A DNA stretch of 64,000 bases from Marsupella aquatica (lineage: Eukaryota; Marchantiophyta), in assembly GCA_973895155.1 (NCBI GenBank), contig OZ316892.1, positions 28,024,001-28,088,000 on the forward strand, in the 5' to 3' direction. Positions 36,066-48,169 of the stretch are shown here, one piece after another; positions within the stretch are counted from its first letter, which is position 1, and each line of letters opens with the position of its first letter. The notes under the pieces were generated by a model. That model searched no databases, had not been told where the DNA came from, and was given only the letters and a program-made list of their open reading frames with translations. The position numbers and the translations under genes were made by a program.

Positions 36066-39000
36066 ATGGCAGCGTTGCGCGGGCCGAAGACTTACGAGTG
36101 CGAGCCGCAGCGACATCCGTCTCTGCAGATCAATTCGAAGGCATGTCTGTCTTTCCCCATGTGGAGATTTTTGGGATCCCGGTATTTGTTCAATTTTGTG
36201 TTGGTCGTGCTGATGATAGCAAAGCTGCATTTTCCCGATGCTGTAATCGTGTTCCGTCGGATAATGTGGCAATCCGACCTCGATGGAGTTTCTGGAGTTT
36301 GTTTTTGGCATGAGAACGTTTTTCCGGCTTCTTAGGGCGCAAAGTCGTGGTTTGGACTTCGAGAATTTCGTCGATGGGCTTCAATGCAGTGTGATATTTG
36401 GTCTACTTGCAACGGTGATCAGTCAGATTTTAACGCAAATTGATCTTGAAACAGCTCAGTGAAGTTGGATTTTGGATGCTATTGTTCTTCCTCCTATTTT
36501 CTCCTCCTCCCTGGCTGATTGGGAGAGTTTGGGGGTACGCTGTGTTACAATTTTTGAGGCTGATTATAATCAGATGTGAGAAAGTTTTGGTGAATTTTGA
36601 AATCATGGTCATCTTGAGCTGGATGGCACTTATCTATTCGTTCTGCTCTCCTGGCGCAATTGGGGAGTATATACATATGCTCTGGTACAGTATTGCGGCT
36701 GATGATCATCAGATGTGACAATTTTCTGGTTGAATTTCTGAACTAATTACCTTCTGGTTTGCTTTTCTGAACTATTATGGGGACAATGCTGACTGTATTT
36801 GGACTCTCTGCCGTCCTGTGTGTGAACATATTTTGAAGGGTAATTCTGCGTTTTTTCCATCTCAATTTAATCCCTGACATTTTCGTTCAGGAGCCCTTCA
36901 ATGCGGAGCCTCAACCAGGAGATCTGGTGACATCCTACATTACTCCGACTGAATTCTTCTACAAGCGCAATCATGGACCAATCCCGTTGCTGGATGATCC
37001 TGCCTCGTATGTAATTTCTTCTAACAATTGGCGAGAAATCCGATAGCTGTGTAAATTTTAGGTGTCAAGAGTGTCTATAGCAGTTAATAGTCGGTCTCCG
37101 AGGGTGTCCTACTCTCGCTTGGAATGTTCCTGTTTGGTATATACTAGACACTCTCCAACACTAACAGTTTTTATGCTAAGCAATTCTCCAACGATTGATA
37201 TTTGTAATATTTATCCTCCATGAAATACTTGCTCTGCAGATACCGTTTGGAGATAACTGGTTTGGTCCCGAAGCCCTTGAGTCTCACTTTGCAAGACATA
37301 AAGTAAGCAAATAATTTTTCGCGGCATCTTCCTCGTTCCTTGGTGCTTTAATTTAAAGAATTATAATCTTAAGTGATGAAGGGTCTCCTCCGGGCCTCAT
37401 GGGCCTTTCGATTCTGAGTAAAGCTTCACGGTTGCAAATTGCAGGGCTCTGAAGAAATACAAAGTGGTGGCCACCTTGATGGTGAGCGTGAGCTTTTCGT
37501 TTTATCACTGTCTATACCGGCTAGTACCTCTTCCGTTTGTTCTTTTATGGGGCATGGGTTGTCGAAATGAAATGTTTGTCATCCTCTGTTTTGGTAATTG
37601 CTTATATTTATGTCAACGAGCTTCAGTGTGCAGGAAATCGCCGGACAGCTATGAGTCTCACACGGAAAGTGAAAGGAGTTGGTTGGGGTTTAAGTGCTCT
37701 TGGAAATGGTGAGCTTCGATCTGAATCTGCATTTATCTAATAGCAACGACAGTGATACAGTGCTTCATGGTAGGATTTGGGATTGGCCATGCGGAACGTT
37801 TTTACTAGTATCTTAAAATTCAGACATTTTCAATCACTAGATAGGAGCATTCACAGTTGTACCACAAGACGGGCCTATCTTGAACGGATGTTCTGTCTGG
37901 GAGAGAACAGGAGAATGGGCTGGAGCACGACTTGCAGATGTGCTAGAACTAGTCGGAATGCCTCATTGTACTATGATTTCGGCAACAGGTGGCAAGCATA
38001 TCGAATTTATCAGTGTTGATTCTTGCAAGGTCATTCTTTGCATGATCTCCAGTACAGCTCAATCATTAGTTCATTGATAGCTATTGCTTCTGTTTTAGAT
38101 GGAGTCAAGCTTTGAAAATTCAATCTTATGATATCTTTTCATAAGATATCATAAGTTCAGTCTTAAGTTCAGTCTTACATCTTATGAGATTATTTTGGTT
38201 CCAAATTGACTATTGGGTTGAATCTCGAGAGACGCATGTCTTGTGGTGGTGGTTGCCAGAGCTGAATTCCAGCCAGTCAAGCAATCCAACCTGCATAGTG
38301 TACGAAATGTGGGGAACATAACCATATGACGGTACATTATTGCAGGAGGAAGAGGGAGGACCATATAAGGCATCAATTCCAATGATAACAGCAACCAACC
38401 CAGACTTTGATGTGCTTCTAGCCTATGAGATGAATGGCAAAGTAAGTGTGTATACTTGCTAGTCAAAAATATACTCTTTTGATTATGTAATTACAGACAG
38501 ATTGATTGAAGAAAGGCACCGGTATCTGTTGGACTGTTTTCGAACGTTGGAAAGTAATGCACTGTCACTAAGCTTTGAGAAACAAGATGTACCGTAGGAT
38601 GTAAATGGAATGCTAGCTAGGGAAGTGTAGAAAGATATTATCGTCTGAGAAAGTTGGGTTGGAGTCCGGTTAACAATTTCCCAAATGATGTGACCAGGAG
38701 CTAACCAGAGATCATGGATATCCTTTGCGAGTAGTGGTCCCAGGACTCATCGGGGCACGGTCAGTGAAGTGGATAACCACTATTGATATCATCTCCGGTG
38801 AATGTGATGTAAGGTTTATGTCACAGCCATTTGTTCTGTTTGGCACCTTCTTTCACAACGTTGTGCCCCGCGCTTTCAATCAGCAGCATAAACTTACATC
38901 CCAGCAATTGTCTATGCAAAGGGATTTCAGCCATATTTAATGTCGAACACTTGGTTAATTGTCACTTTGGGTTGTTGTCCTTTCCTTCCCTTTCCTTGCA

Positions 39001-40223
39001 GGGTTTCTTTCACCAGCTAGACTACAAGATGTTTCCCCCATGGGTTGATTGGGACAATATCGTGTGGTCATCACGTCGCCCCATAATGGACTTCCCTGTG
39101 CAGGTAAAAGTTTTGCACGGTCACGAGGAAAAGTATAGATTTCTGTCATCATTTTACGAACGGGAAATTGTTGGGAGCAGGCAGTGCTGATGTGGATTTT
39201 CCAAGTTAATGTGCCGAGTTTGATACATTTTAATGCACTAACCTTCATTTGGGGTTCTCCCTATTTGCATGATTTTGGCAGTGCGCCATCTGCACACCAT
39301 TAGATGGGAGCCACGTCCAAGGGGGAAGCACGGTCAGTATATCTATTCCGTCAATTGTCTTATATGGATGTTACAGAATTATTAAGCTGTATTCATTCCC
39401 TGGGGTATTGGCTCGACATTTTGCAGCGATATCCGTCTCGCAAAATTGATTTGCAAACCTTTGGTCTCATCCATGGTGCGATTTTGTTTTGCTATGCTTG
39501 CAGTCTCTCACAATGACTCTACTTTTAGCCTATCTGTAAGAATGCCTGTTTGCAGATATATGAGCTTTTTTCGGATCGTGGACGAATGGAATCATTATAC
39601 TGATCAGGGAGCGATGGGTCGATGAATTTTCAGGTTAAGATTAGTGGCTATGCATTGAGTGGAAGAGGGCGTGGCATAGAGCGTGTTGATGTCTCCGTGA
39701 ATGGTGGTAAAACTTGGACTGAGGCTACTCGGCTACAAGGTTCAGACCCTTACGTTTCAGATGTGGATGAGCGGCGGCAAAAATGGGGTTGGGTTTTGTG
39801 GGAGCTGAACACGACACTGTCCCTTCCTGCAGAGATCGTAGCCAAGGCTGTATGTGGTCTTGTGTACATTTTACGCTTACATCGATATTATTGCGAAAGA
39901 TTTGTGAAATCGTCTGGAAATAAGACTCTGCAAACCTCACTTATGTCTCTTCTGACCAGGGAGGTTTTGCAATATCTGTAATCAGTTAGTCACACCACAG
40001 AAAATTCTTCAAAGTTCCAATATGCTTGTCATGATAACTGGAGTAGATGTTACTGAAGCAATTCTGAATACTTCCTTTGCCCTTGCAGGTCGATAGTTCA
40101 GGAAATGTGCAGCCGCAGGATGTAAACGACATCTGGAACCTGCGCGGTGTCTTGAACAACTCCTGGCATCGAGTGCACGTCAACCTTATGCCTGACGTGC
40201 CGCAGATTACATCCACTATGTAA
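36066..40223 (+). CDS. SO: Sulfite oxidase (molybdenum cofactor enzyme)
   Basis: Oxidises sulfite to sulfate; in plants it is a peroxisomal, oxygen-dependent homodimer without a heme domain. I assembled 12 exons: 36066-36140, 36891-37006, 37240-37302, 37445-37481, 37627-37708, 37911-38029, 38346-38441, 38698-38808, 39002-39103, 39282-39332, 39634-39849, 40089-40223. They total 1203 nt and 400 aa, against 393 in Arabidopsis. The start [20 protein letters not shown] lines up with the Arabidopsis N-terminus. Family landmarks are [20 protein letters not shown] with the molybdenum-ligating Cys98, [25 protein letters not shown], and [10 protein letters not shown] with [14 protein letters not shown] in the C-terminal dimerisation domain. 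Oddities: intron 1 uses a GC donor, residue 97 is Met where Gln is usual, and the C-terminus is Ser-Thr-Met, not a standard PTS1. The neighbouring genes are unrelated. Confidence 0.97.
36141..36890 (+). other. GC-AG intron 1 of sulfite oxidase
   Basis: Exon 1 must end AAG at 36140 for the protein to read NSK|EPFNAEP, as in other plant sulfite oxidases. The next bases are GCATGT, so the donor is GC, not GT. The nearest GT (36145) would shift the frame by 4 nt. The acceptor is TTCGTTCAG|GAG. Confidence 0.85.
38125..38155. repeat. Perfect 13-bp hairpin in SO intron 6
   Basis: CTTATGATATCTT at 38125-38137 pairs exactly with AAGATATCATAAG at 38143-38155 across a 5-nt loop. Diverged tandem words (AAGTTCAGTCTTA) follow. 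It is very AT-rich and too short for a typical plant miRNA precursor. Confidence 0.9.
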
Positions 40224-42611
40224 GATTGTTCTAGAAGTGTCACATATATGAAGTTTTGACTATATTTAGAGCTTTTGAGTTGTGGATCGGACACTGACCG
40301 TCCATGGGTATGAGGCAATTGTGTAACCGAGTTTTTAGTTGTGATTTGCTCTAACTCGATCAGTGATGGATGAATTAGACGCAGAATTTCTTCAGATCTG
40401 TATTGCGCGGATTTCTGATGCAAGCTCTCGTACTTTATCGTCCGATTGGTGTGTTTTTGGGTCCGCAGAGGGCCTGCTTTGCAACTGGAGTGATTTTGAA
40501 AGACTGCTCCATGAATAGAGCTGTTTTGAGGGGCTTGCTGAGGGTGAGTAGTGTCCGTTTCGGGCCTACTTGTACACTGTAAGCATGTGTACTCCGTATG
40601 ACTATGATGTATGTGAGTCGCAATTTGAGAGTATGTTCAATTGTCAGATCATTTTTTTCTTGATTGTCAGCTCAAGTTGACAACTAACAATAAACGATTC
40701 AGATTTGAGTCTTTGCACGGCTTCAATTTGTCGAGCCTTTTTAGTCTGGTCTCCTGTTTTCTTTTGCTTCTTTGATCTTTTGCTAAGTATCATAACATTC
40801 TTGAACCCTGCCTTGACCACATCGATAGTTGATCCCGTTCCTTCGCTAGCATTGAAAGACTTCACGAGGTTGATAATGCTCAAATGATGTAACCTGTTCT
40901 ATTACATCTACGCTAACCAATCTCCAAGAAACGATGGCACGAAAAAGTTGAGGTGGAATTAGCCCGAAGTATTGCTCAGAACTGAACAGGACCCAGAGCA
41001 TGAGAAGACAAGTTGAAACGAAAACAGTCTGGTCCTTTCCCCTTCCCCCTAGGATATCCTTGCAATTGGTTCCAAATCCTTTGCTCTGAATAAGGTAGTG
41101 TCCACGAGTAAGCGAAGACTGGATGGGTGACGCTCCTGTTCCAAAGCAAGATTCTTAAAACATCATTATTTCAGGATGAATGTAACAGATTCAATCGGTC
41201 GGAGTTCATCGAATAAAATCTGTGAATGCTAAATGCTGGAGTGTGCATGAGCTTTGTACGAGTTTTGTAGACATAAATGCCATCAGTTTCCATGGAGTAG
41301 CTGTTTCCTGGTACAAAAATGGTCTCGATCAGGACTGCTGAACAAAACACGCAGCTGATGGAGAAGCCCTTCTGTGGAGGTCTCTAGCTCCATGATATGT
41401 CGGTGCCAAATAGATTCGAACCAATCTGCAGATCCAGCCCTCGCATACAAGCAATCTCCATAAAACGACACCTCACAGTATGACACCACCCCAATCCGAG
41501 CTGCATTTGCCCAACCAGATCCCAGACGTATATGTCCGGTGAATTCCCTTTAAAAGATGTGCAAACGGAGGACGTCGGTAGGATGATTTCTCTCTGATGG
41601 AATAAACAGAAAGTGCAGTTCTGTCTTCCAAATCCTCGTGTCTGACCACCGTGGCTCCTTCGAGCGGCACCAATCTCTTGCATCACGGACTTGGCGATTT
41701 GGAATTGCTACTTGCCAATGCTTCACCTACTGAAGTAAGTTATAAGTTGTCTATGGCAACCTTGTAGCGATGCAGTTCAAGGTGAACTCGTCAGTGATCG
41801 CGGGAAGAAGAGCCTCCAACCATTTCTTATGACTGTGATTTTTGCAAAGGAGAGAGAGCAACACACATCGAGGCCTTATTAGATTGCTCAAATTTGAGCG
41901 AGATCATACAACTGAACTGAAGAGGAACATGAACTGGACATGACCCAACCGCATCAGTCCTTCCTGCCGTGAAATTAGTATCCTCTCATATTGTGACAAC
42001 AATCCCACGACACGCCTTCATCATGAACTGAAACCACTTCAGTACACCGATGGAAACAACATGAACTGAATCAGAAGCAGAGTCTAGAAAGTGCACGTAC
42101 GCAGGACTCAGGTGTGTACAACCGTGCTCAAGACATTCCCGTTTCTGGCAATGCAGAAATGGAGAGTTGGAGAACAAAGGAGCTGCGAAACATAGGGGAT
42201 TGCGAAGGTGTGAGAGAAACCAAACACAAGTTTGATGAGTAAGGAAGACGCCCAGAAACCAGAAGCAAGTTTGATGAGAGAACGGGAACGAGAATGACTA
42301 ACGAACTTAAAAGACAACGAGGGCAAAACAATCAAATTCAGAAAGGGAAGTGGAAGCCAAAGAAAGATACACTGTTGAATCGAAAAAAGGACCATAATAA
42401 GGAGGTTCATCGAAGCCAAATGCAAATTGAGAGATATCCAGAAAATCGCGCTGCACCGAAGCTTTGCCCGTCGTTAACATCCGCGGGGACTATCGATCGG
42501 CCACATCTTTTCGCCCGGGAAAATCATTACTTTCTGATTTCTGTCAATCTTTCACATTTTCAGGGCGTCAGAGGGGACGACAACGAGAGCGACTGTTGCT
42601 CTTTGAGATAT
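40224..42611. other. 3' flank of SO and leader of the next gene; doubtful minus-strand frames
   Basis: After the SO stop, the sequence to about 41250 fits a 3' UTR and flank (an AATAAA lies at about 41212). Minus-strand frames at 41283-41690 are open in two phases (for example YCEVSFYGDCLYARAGSADW), but I could not join them into a gene. Around 42560 a good acceptor (CACATTTTCAG) precedes the next gene's ATG, suggesting a spliced leader. Confidence 0.35.
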
Positions 42612-45233
42612 ATGGCGGGGGAAAAGAATTTGTGCAACCCGGCGTTTCTGGAGAGCTCGACAGAGAAATCAGAATCCGGGGAGGGAGCTGGAGTAAATGC
42701 GGTAGAGAGAACACGTTTGCGAGAGCAAGCACGGTCACAGAACATTTCTGCTGAGGTCTTTGAAGCAGAGGAAGAGGTTGCAGAACGGATTCAGTCTGCT
42801 GTGGCCGCTGACCGAATTGCTGACATCCGAGCAAAGGCAATTCCAAATAGATCAGCAGCGCCAGCAAGTCAGGGCTCTCTGGAGCAAGGTAAAAGTTCAC
42901 ACGCAGGCGAAAGGGACATTGGTGAGCGATTTTGTCAATTTGATTCATTCGTGACTTTCTTTATTGGATTCTCGTCCCTCGCTGCCGATGAGCCTCGAGG
43001 TCTGTAATCAACTGTGTTCATTTCACTGCGACTTAAACAATCCTCCCTCTATCTTTGTTAACAATGCTTCCCATCGCTCTGCTCTCTGGTGCCACATTGG
43101 CTGCAAGATGACCATCAGTTTGCGCAACTTCGATTGATCTGACCTGCAGGATTTGATGAAGAGCGATGTGGGACTGTTATGCGTACAGCACATAATCTTT
43201 TAGCACTCTCTTGCGCCACAATGGCTGCATGATGACCATAAGTTAGTGCATCTTCAGTGTTCGCGAAAGGCAGGATTATTTGTAGAACGGTGTATGACTG
43301 TTAAGCGCATAGCACATTATCTTTAAGCACGGCTACATGATGACCCTCATTTCGGTGAATCTTCCGTTGTTCTCGACCGGCAGGATATTTGAGGAACGGC
43401 GTATGGCTGTAATTCGTATATTGTATTTCAGCGTTCTGTTGTGATTGTGATCAGGTTCTTGTTACTTGAGTTGTTTGACTATGAACTATCTTGAAAAGAG
43501 GTGGTTCTTAGGAAAGAAGCAGCGAGAAGGACTGCTGAAGGAGAGTGTCAGATAATGGTCCATCTCTTCTCATGTTGAGGCTCGGGGCGAGGAGATAAAT
43601 GATGAGAGAAGTGTTTCGACATTTCTTGTTGACTGGATTCCTACCCCTGGCCAGCTTACATTCAAGCCAGCAGGTTTGAATTAAAGCAAGCGTTCAACTC
43701 CCAAGACAGTAGAGTCTGCAGAATTGATTGTCGAGAATTGTGAGAACAGGGAGAACGAAGATCGAAAGTCGAATTTAACATTGATTTAGTTGTCAAGGAC
43801 ATTGACTTTTACTCTGATTTCCAATTAGACATTATTGAGAACGAGTGCCTCTGCTGCAATTGAACCCTGTTTATTTAGGCTTGCTTTCCACGAACAAATA
43901 TCGCAGAATAGGTGCGGCAACCCCAGGCTGAAACGAACATCCGTCAATTTTGCGTACTAGACTGAGAAAGACGCTTCACAAACAGGCTTTCACTGTTGTG
44001 TGCGGTTGACTATCATTTAATTGGATTGAAGCGCCAAAATTCAAGTGGCCCCGATGACCAGGCAAAATCGTTCTTTCTTTGTAGTGCAAAATCAACTCTA
44101 TATCTTCACGTTCCATCGAATCGGAAAGTATCCTGATGGCGTCTGATATCATCTTCGGGTCTGGAGTTGTAATATCTTGTTTCTACAGTGACTCTCTATG
44201 CTCCCTGTGCAAATGTGGCTCGAAATGTGGCTTGAAATTTGTAACGTGGGCTGTGTGCACAGTGAACAATTTGTGTACCGTCATATACGACGGAGGAAAT
44301 CGAAGAATGTCCTGAATAGCAGCTCCAGCAGTAGTGGAGACAGCCCAAAGTGTGAACAATTTAGTTCTGATGCCGCAGAGTAGCATGGAAATCGGGAATG
44401 GCAAGCAAGTTGCACAGGAGGGGAAAGAAATGGCAGTGCCTTTGCAGAAGGAGCAGGAGAATCATGGAAGGGCCTTGAGGCAGATAATTGACAAAGAACA
44501 CGAGGGCACACTGGTAAGGGATTATTGGAAGTACTTTGCAGACTTCAGCAAGGGGATAAAACAGGAGGTCAAGCAGTTGATCCCTCGAAAAGTGTGGAAG
44601 AAAATATATGCCGACTATAAGGTCAAACACCCCGTCTCGGAATTTCTGGAAGAGAGTCTAAAATCGCACTTGAGGGCAAGCATCAAAGATCTGAAATCGG
44701 GGGTGAAAAACCCTGAGGAATTCGAAGGCAGAACTGTCCAAGATGACAAGGTGATGGAGAGTTTCATGAGCACGGATGAGTGGCAGGCACGCAATCTGTT
44801 GAGGACAAAATCTGATGCTGCCCAGGTGAATAGTGGACCTCTGAGGAATTCTGGTGAGAATGTTCAACCCATCGCTTCAGGTCAGCTTTCTAGCCATGCG
44901 GCACCTTCGGGCCAAACGGATAAGCCTGCTGGGCGACCTTCTACCAAGTCGCAGACCTTGAAGCGGGCTGCTGGGGAATTGATCTCTGAGATTTTGAGTG
45001 AGATTAAGAGACTGAAAGGTGATAGAACAGATGAGTTTGAGGCCAGACGGAGATTGGCTGAGTCCCAAACTGCTCTATCCCATGCAAAGAGAGAAGAGTT
45101 CGAGGCACGACTACGCTTCCAGCAACAACAGAACATTCTTGGCCAAATTAAGCTCCTCGACAAGCAGAGGGAGCTAGGTCTTACAACAGAGGAAGAATTT
45201 ACAGAGAAGTGCAAAGCAGTTTTTGGCTTGTAG
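42612..45233 (+). CDS. Unrecognised coiled-coil protein, two-exon model
   Basis: Tentative model: 42612-42888 joined to 44365-45233, 381 aa. The donor CAAG|GTAAAA and the acceptor TTTAG|TTC are both phase 1. The start ATGGCG at 42612 has a favourable G at +4 and follows an acceptor at 42563; the frame is also open further upstream. Residues about 35-80 are Glu/Arg/Ala-rich and probably helical (VERTRLREQARSQNISAEVF). The second exon holds an acidic-basic region with RDYWKYFADFSKGIKQEVKQ and IPRKVWKKIYADYK. After that comes a Gly/Ser/Pro linker, then a C-terminal coiled coil of ~80 residues (ELISEILSEIKRLKGDR, FEARRRLAESQTALSHAKRE) ending KQRELGLTTEEEFTEKCKAV. I do not recognise the family. 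The large second exon is the firmer part; the exon 1 link is less certain. A second donor at 42922 and further phase-compatible acceptors at 44323, 44332 and 44344 are possible. Confidence 0.5.
43085..43430 (+). repeat. Three degenerate ~115-125-bp tandem repeats in an intron
   Basis: CCACATTGGCTGCAAGATGACC near 43091 recurs as CCACAATGGCTGCATGATGACC near 43216 and as CGGCTACATGATGACC near 43329. Each is followed by a GCAGGAT-TTGA-GAACGG-GTATG-CTGT series. All lie within the proposed intron of the gene at 42612-45233. Confidence 0.75.
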
Positions 45234-47445
45234 GAGCTCCAGGTCAGAATGTTGCATGTGGCTTAGTACCCAACTTGGTACTCGAGCTACCAGCGGTCCT
45301 TCTGTGAAACAATTTTGCACATACGGCGAGCGAGGATTTTCAAAGTTTGTAAATAGAACCAACTTTTCTCGTAATATCTTGATCCAAGTGTCTCGCTAGG
45401 CAAATATGCTTTGGAATCTTGACCGTTTGCATCCAATTGCCTCAGGAATGATTTGTGCTACAGGATTTTGGGAGCTGAATTGAACTGAACTGAACTGAAC
45501 TCTACTGCACTGTTCATGAACTGGAGAATCTTGATCTTGATGATTGACACGGGGTTTTAGCAAAAAGTCTCTTGTCAATATCTTCATTTTTCTTTCACTT
45601 GAAATGGGACATTATAATCAAGTACGTACATTAGATTTTCTATTCTTTCATTTCTGTGAAGTATGAGTTTGTTTATTTGACTTTCATTGTCATCTCACAG
45701 ATCCTATTAATTTCCTGATATTCAGTCAATAAACAAATGGAAGAAGACTCATCAAAGCATTTATCAAGAAAGTGTCTCATCTTTGTCCCACCAGGGGTCC
45801 AAGTGACAAGACACTAGACCTTAGACTACATGGTAGGGTTAGAGAAAGTAAAACGTGAGCCTCTCCAAATCTGATTTTCTAACCACAAAGTTCCAAGTCT
45901 GGAGTGAAACCACAGCATCATCCACTTCACTCGACTGCAACACCCCGCACGAGAAAACGTTAATGGAAACCAGATAACTCACAGAGGCTTCGAAAGTGGA
46001 TTCAAAAGCAATCTCACTTGTATGAACTGAGGCATCGATTCCAACAGTACCATTTAGAAACTTGGAGAGAGAGGAGGGGAAACACTTGTTGACGATACTA
46101 TTACAGCCACGTCTTGAATGGTATGTCAGAATTGGACACGGCCAAAATGGATCGTGAATGGCTTGCTCAGCTGGCCTAATGCTCACATCTTGTTTCAGAA
46201 TCAGCCAGTCACTATTTATCTTGACTCCTATGATTTGACGAACATTTTGGTTACTTTCAGTCAGAAAGAGTTGTCCTCAAGAGAACAACTCCATTAATGC
46301 TTGCTTCTCCTGGAAACGCTGGAAACAATGAGAAATGGGTCCAGTTGCTACGAAATTGTACACTAATTGTATCTCTTAAAGGCTCATTGCTACCTGTCAA
46401 AACTTTTCTTCCGAGCCTGGGATCCCACCTGGCGTATAGTTTGATGTAGTTCATTTACACAACAGCTCTGTGCTTCCCCAGGGAGGTGGAGACAGGTGAT
46501 TGGCGAAGGTGGAAATCAGTTTACCGATGAATAGAATCCTGCCATGCCAAGAATCCGCCACCTATGTTGCAGGGCCTCATAGGACTTCAAGGACAAACAA
46601 GGGAATCCATGCTGCAATCCAACAAACAGTCACAATCTCTTCACCGCAGAAGCCCTGGAAAACGTTCCCAGATTTAAGAACTTCAAGCCCAACCACTTCG
46701 TGAAGAAAATAGTAAGAAATGGTTGGAAGCGAGGGCGAACAAATGTCAAAAAGGTTCTCACTTGAATCCTCACACCAATATCATGACTCGAAGGTGGTCT
46801 CACTGGACTATTTCTGACTGATTTATTTTAAGGCTTGCTATGAACAATTTAAGGTAGCTTTCCCCAATCATGTAAGTTCATTGTACTTTCACAATGTTCA
46901 TTCAGAAATCTTGCGGAGTCTCATCCAATTGATCCCATATCATTATGATGCACTTGAAATGTAGCCCACCCCGGTGATCTTGAAAGAAGCTAGTCTGTAT
47001 GCAAAAGGGAGGTGAGGTGAGAGCAATTTGAAGCATTCGGTTACCATTTCTTAATTATCTTCAGGAGAAATTTCGCAAGAACTCAGCAGCATCACTTCTG
47101 AGTGAAGAGAAAGTGGGAACATACACAACGAGGGAGATTCTTCCTGCAAGTCAAAGCAAGGGAAGAATTTTTTAAAATCTACTCACTTTCATGTTCTGTC
47201 CACGCATCCTCAACAAGGCAAGAAACGTGACAGACCCTCCAAGCCAGGGATATACAAGGTTTTAAGAGGAGAGCACCCATTCCCTTTGGTGTTTTCCGAT
47301 ATTTGAAACGAAAATTAGGAGCCATGCCAATTCCAAAGGAGACAGAGTCAGCCAAAATCGCATGAAAAGATTATGTCGCACTTAGAAATCAGTTAAGGAC
47401 CAATCACTCACATCAATCTGGACAACTGCTTAAAGGCTGCACTAA
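45234..47445. other. Convergent intergenic region
   Basis: It lies between the plus-strand gene ending at 45233 and the minus-strand SNAPIN-like gene ending at 47446, and probably contains both 3' UTRs. A TGAACTGAAC microsatellite lies at about 45478-45500. A 115-codon minus-strand frame at 45839-46186 shows no recognisable domain. Confidence 0.4.
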
Positions 47446-48169
47446 TTAGTGTAGAGATCCCACACTTTCCTTTGAAAGCACACGGTCCATGTTATTGATC
47501 CGTCCTTGAATAATTCGAAGAGTTTCAGTCAATGATCCCACTCGCTTTCGGATTCCAGACAATTTGGCTGCATGTTGTGCCCCCAAGGGTAAAGGCGTGT
47601 CGTCCAGCAACTTGTCCAACTCTGCCACAACGTAGCACTTAGGTTGGTCATTTAAGTCTGTTGCTGCTTACAAAACAAGCGACTGGGAGTTCCTCCGTGC
47701 TGCCAAAAAGAGTAAGACTGGTTCTCCACAATTTAAATTCATCAATCTATCATGAATTTATCTCTACCCTCAGCATTAGGGTCTAAAGCTGTGACACTCT
47801 GACAAGCAGAGAAGTGAATGTCTCCGGTCCCTTCTTGTTGGATGTGTTGGTTCAGGACAGTAGAAAAATAAATCATCGGAAAAAGGCATGAATTCAAAAA
47901 ATTGGGCTCTGTCTCAAACCTCGAGTGAGACGGTCGATACTGCTCTGGAGAGTGTTCTGACTCTTGAGCACCTCATCCACCCTCGTTTCAAACATTCTAA
48001 CAACGGGACCCAACACAGACGCGATTCCTCTCGCAATTGTTCCCGTCGCATCTCCTCCTTCTGCCGACGTACTCGTCTCTTCCGACAGAGATCCAACTCC
48101 AGCTTCTTGCCTTCCTTGCTCCTCCTCCAGGGGGAGGTTCACATCCACAGCGCCCACAGAGTGCGACAT
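47446..48169 (-). CDS. SNAPIN-like subunit of BLOC-1/BORC
   Basis: The two exons, read on the minus strand, are 48169-47920 and 47657-47446. The donor is CGAG|GTTTGA and the acceptor GCAACAG|AC, phase 1; together they encode 153 aa. The junction gives DRLTRDLNDQPKCYVVAELD. The N-terminus (~35 aa) is acidic, Ser/Thr/Gly-rich and probably disordered. It is followed by a helix (IASVLGPVVRMFETRVDEVL), SQNTLQSSIDRLTRDL, and a second helix with IRKRVGSLTETLRIIQGRIN and MDRVLSKE. This order and length match snapin (human 136 aa), whose helices carry a comparable SQVELREQIDNL / ARRRVVLVNNILQ / VAKE pattern. Snapin acts in BLOC-1 and BORC, cytosolic complexes that position or sort endosomes and lysosomes; in plants BLOC-1 subunits have been linked to endosome-to-vacuole transport. 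The assignment is by pattern, not a database match. Confidence 0.75.

Noticed and set aside
38125-38155. Hairpin as a microRNA precursor
   Set aside because: Only 13-bp arms of almost pure A/T; plant precursors need a longer imperfect stem around a ~21-nt duplex.
41283-41690. Minus-strand gene between sulfite oxidase and the coiled-coil gene
   Set aside because: Two frames are open, but no consistent splice model or recognisable domain could be found.
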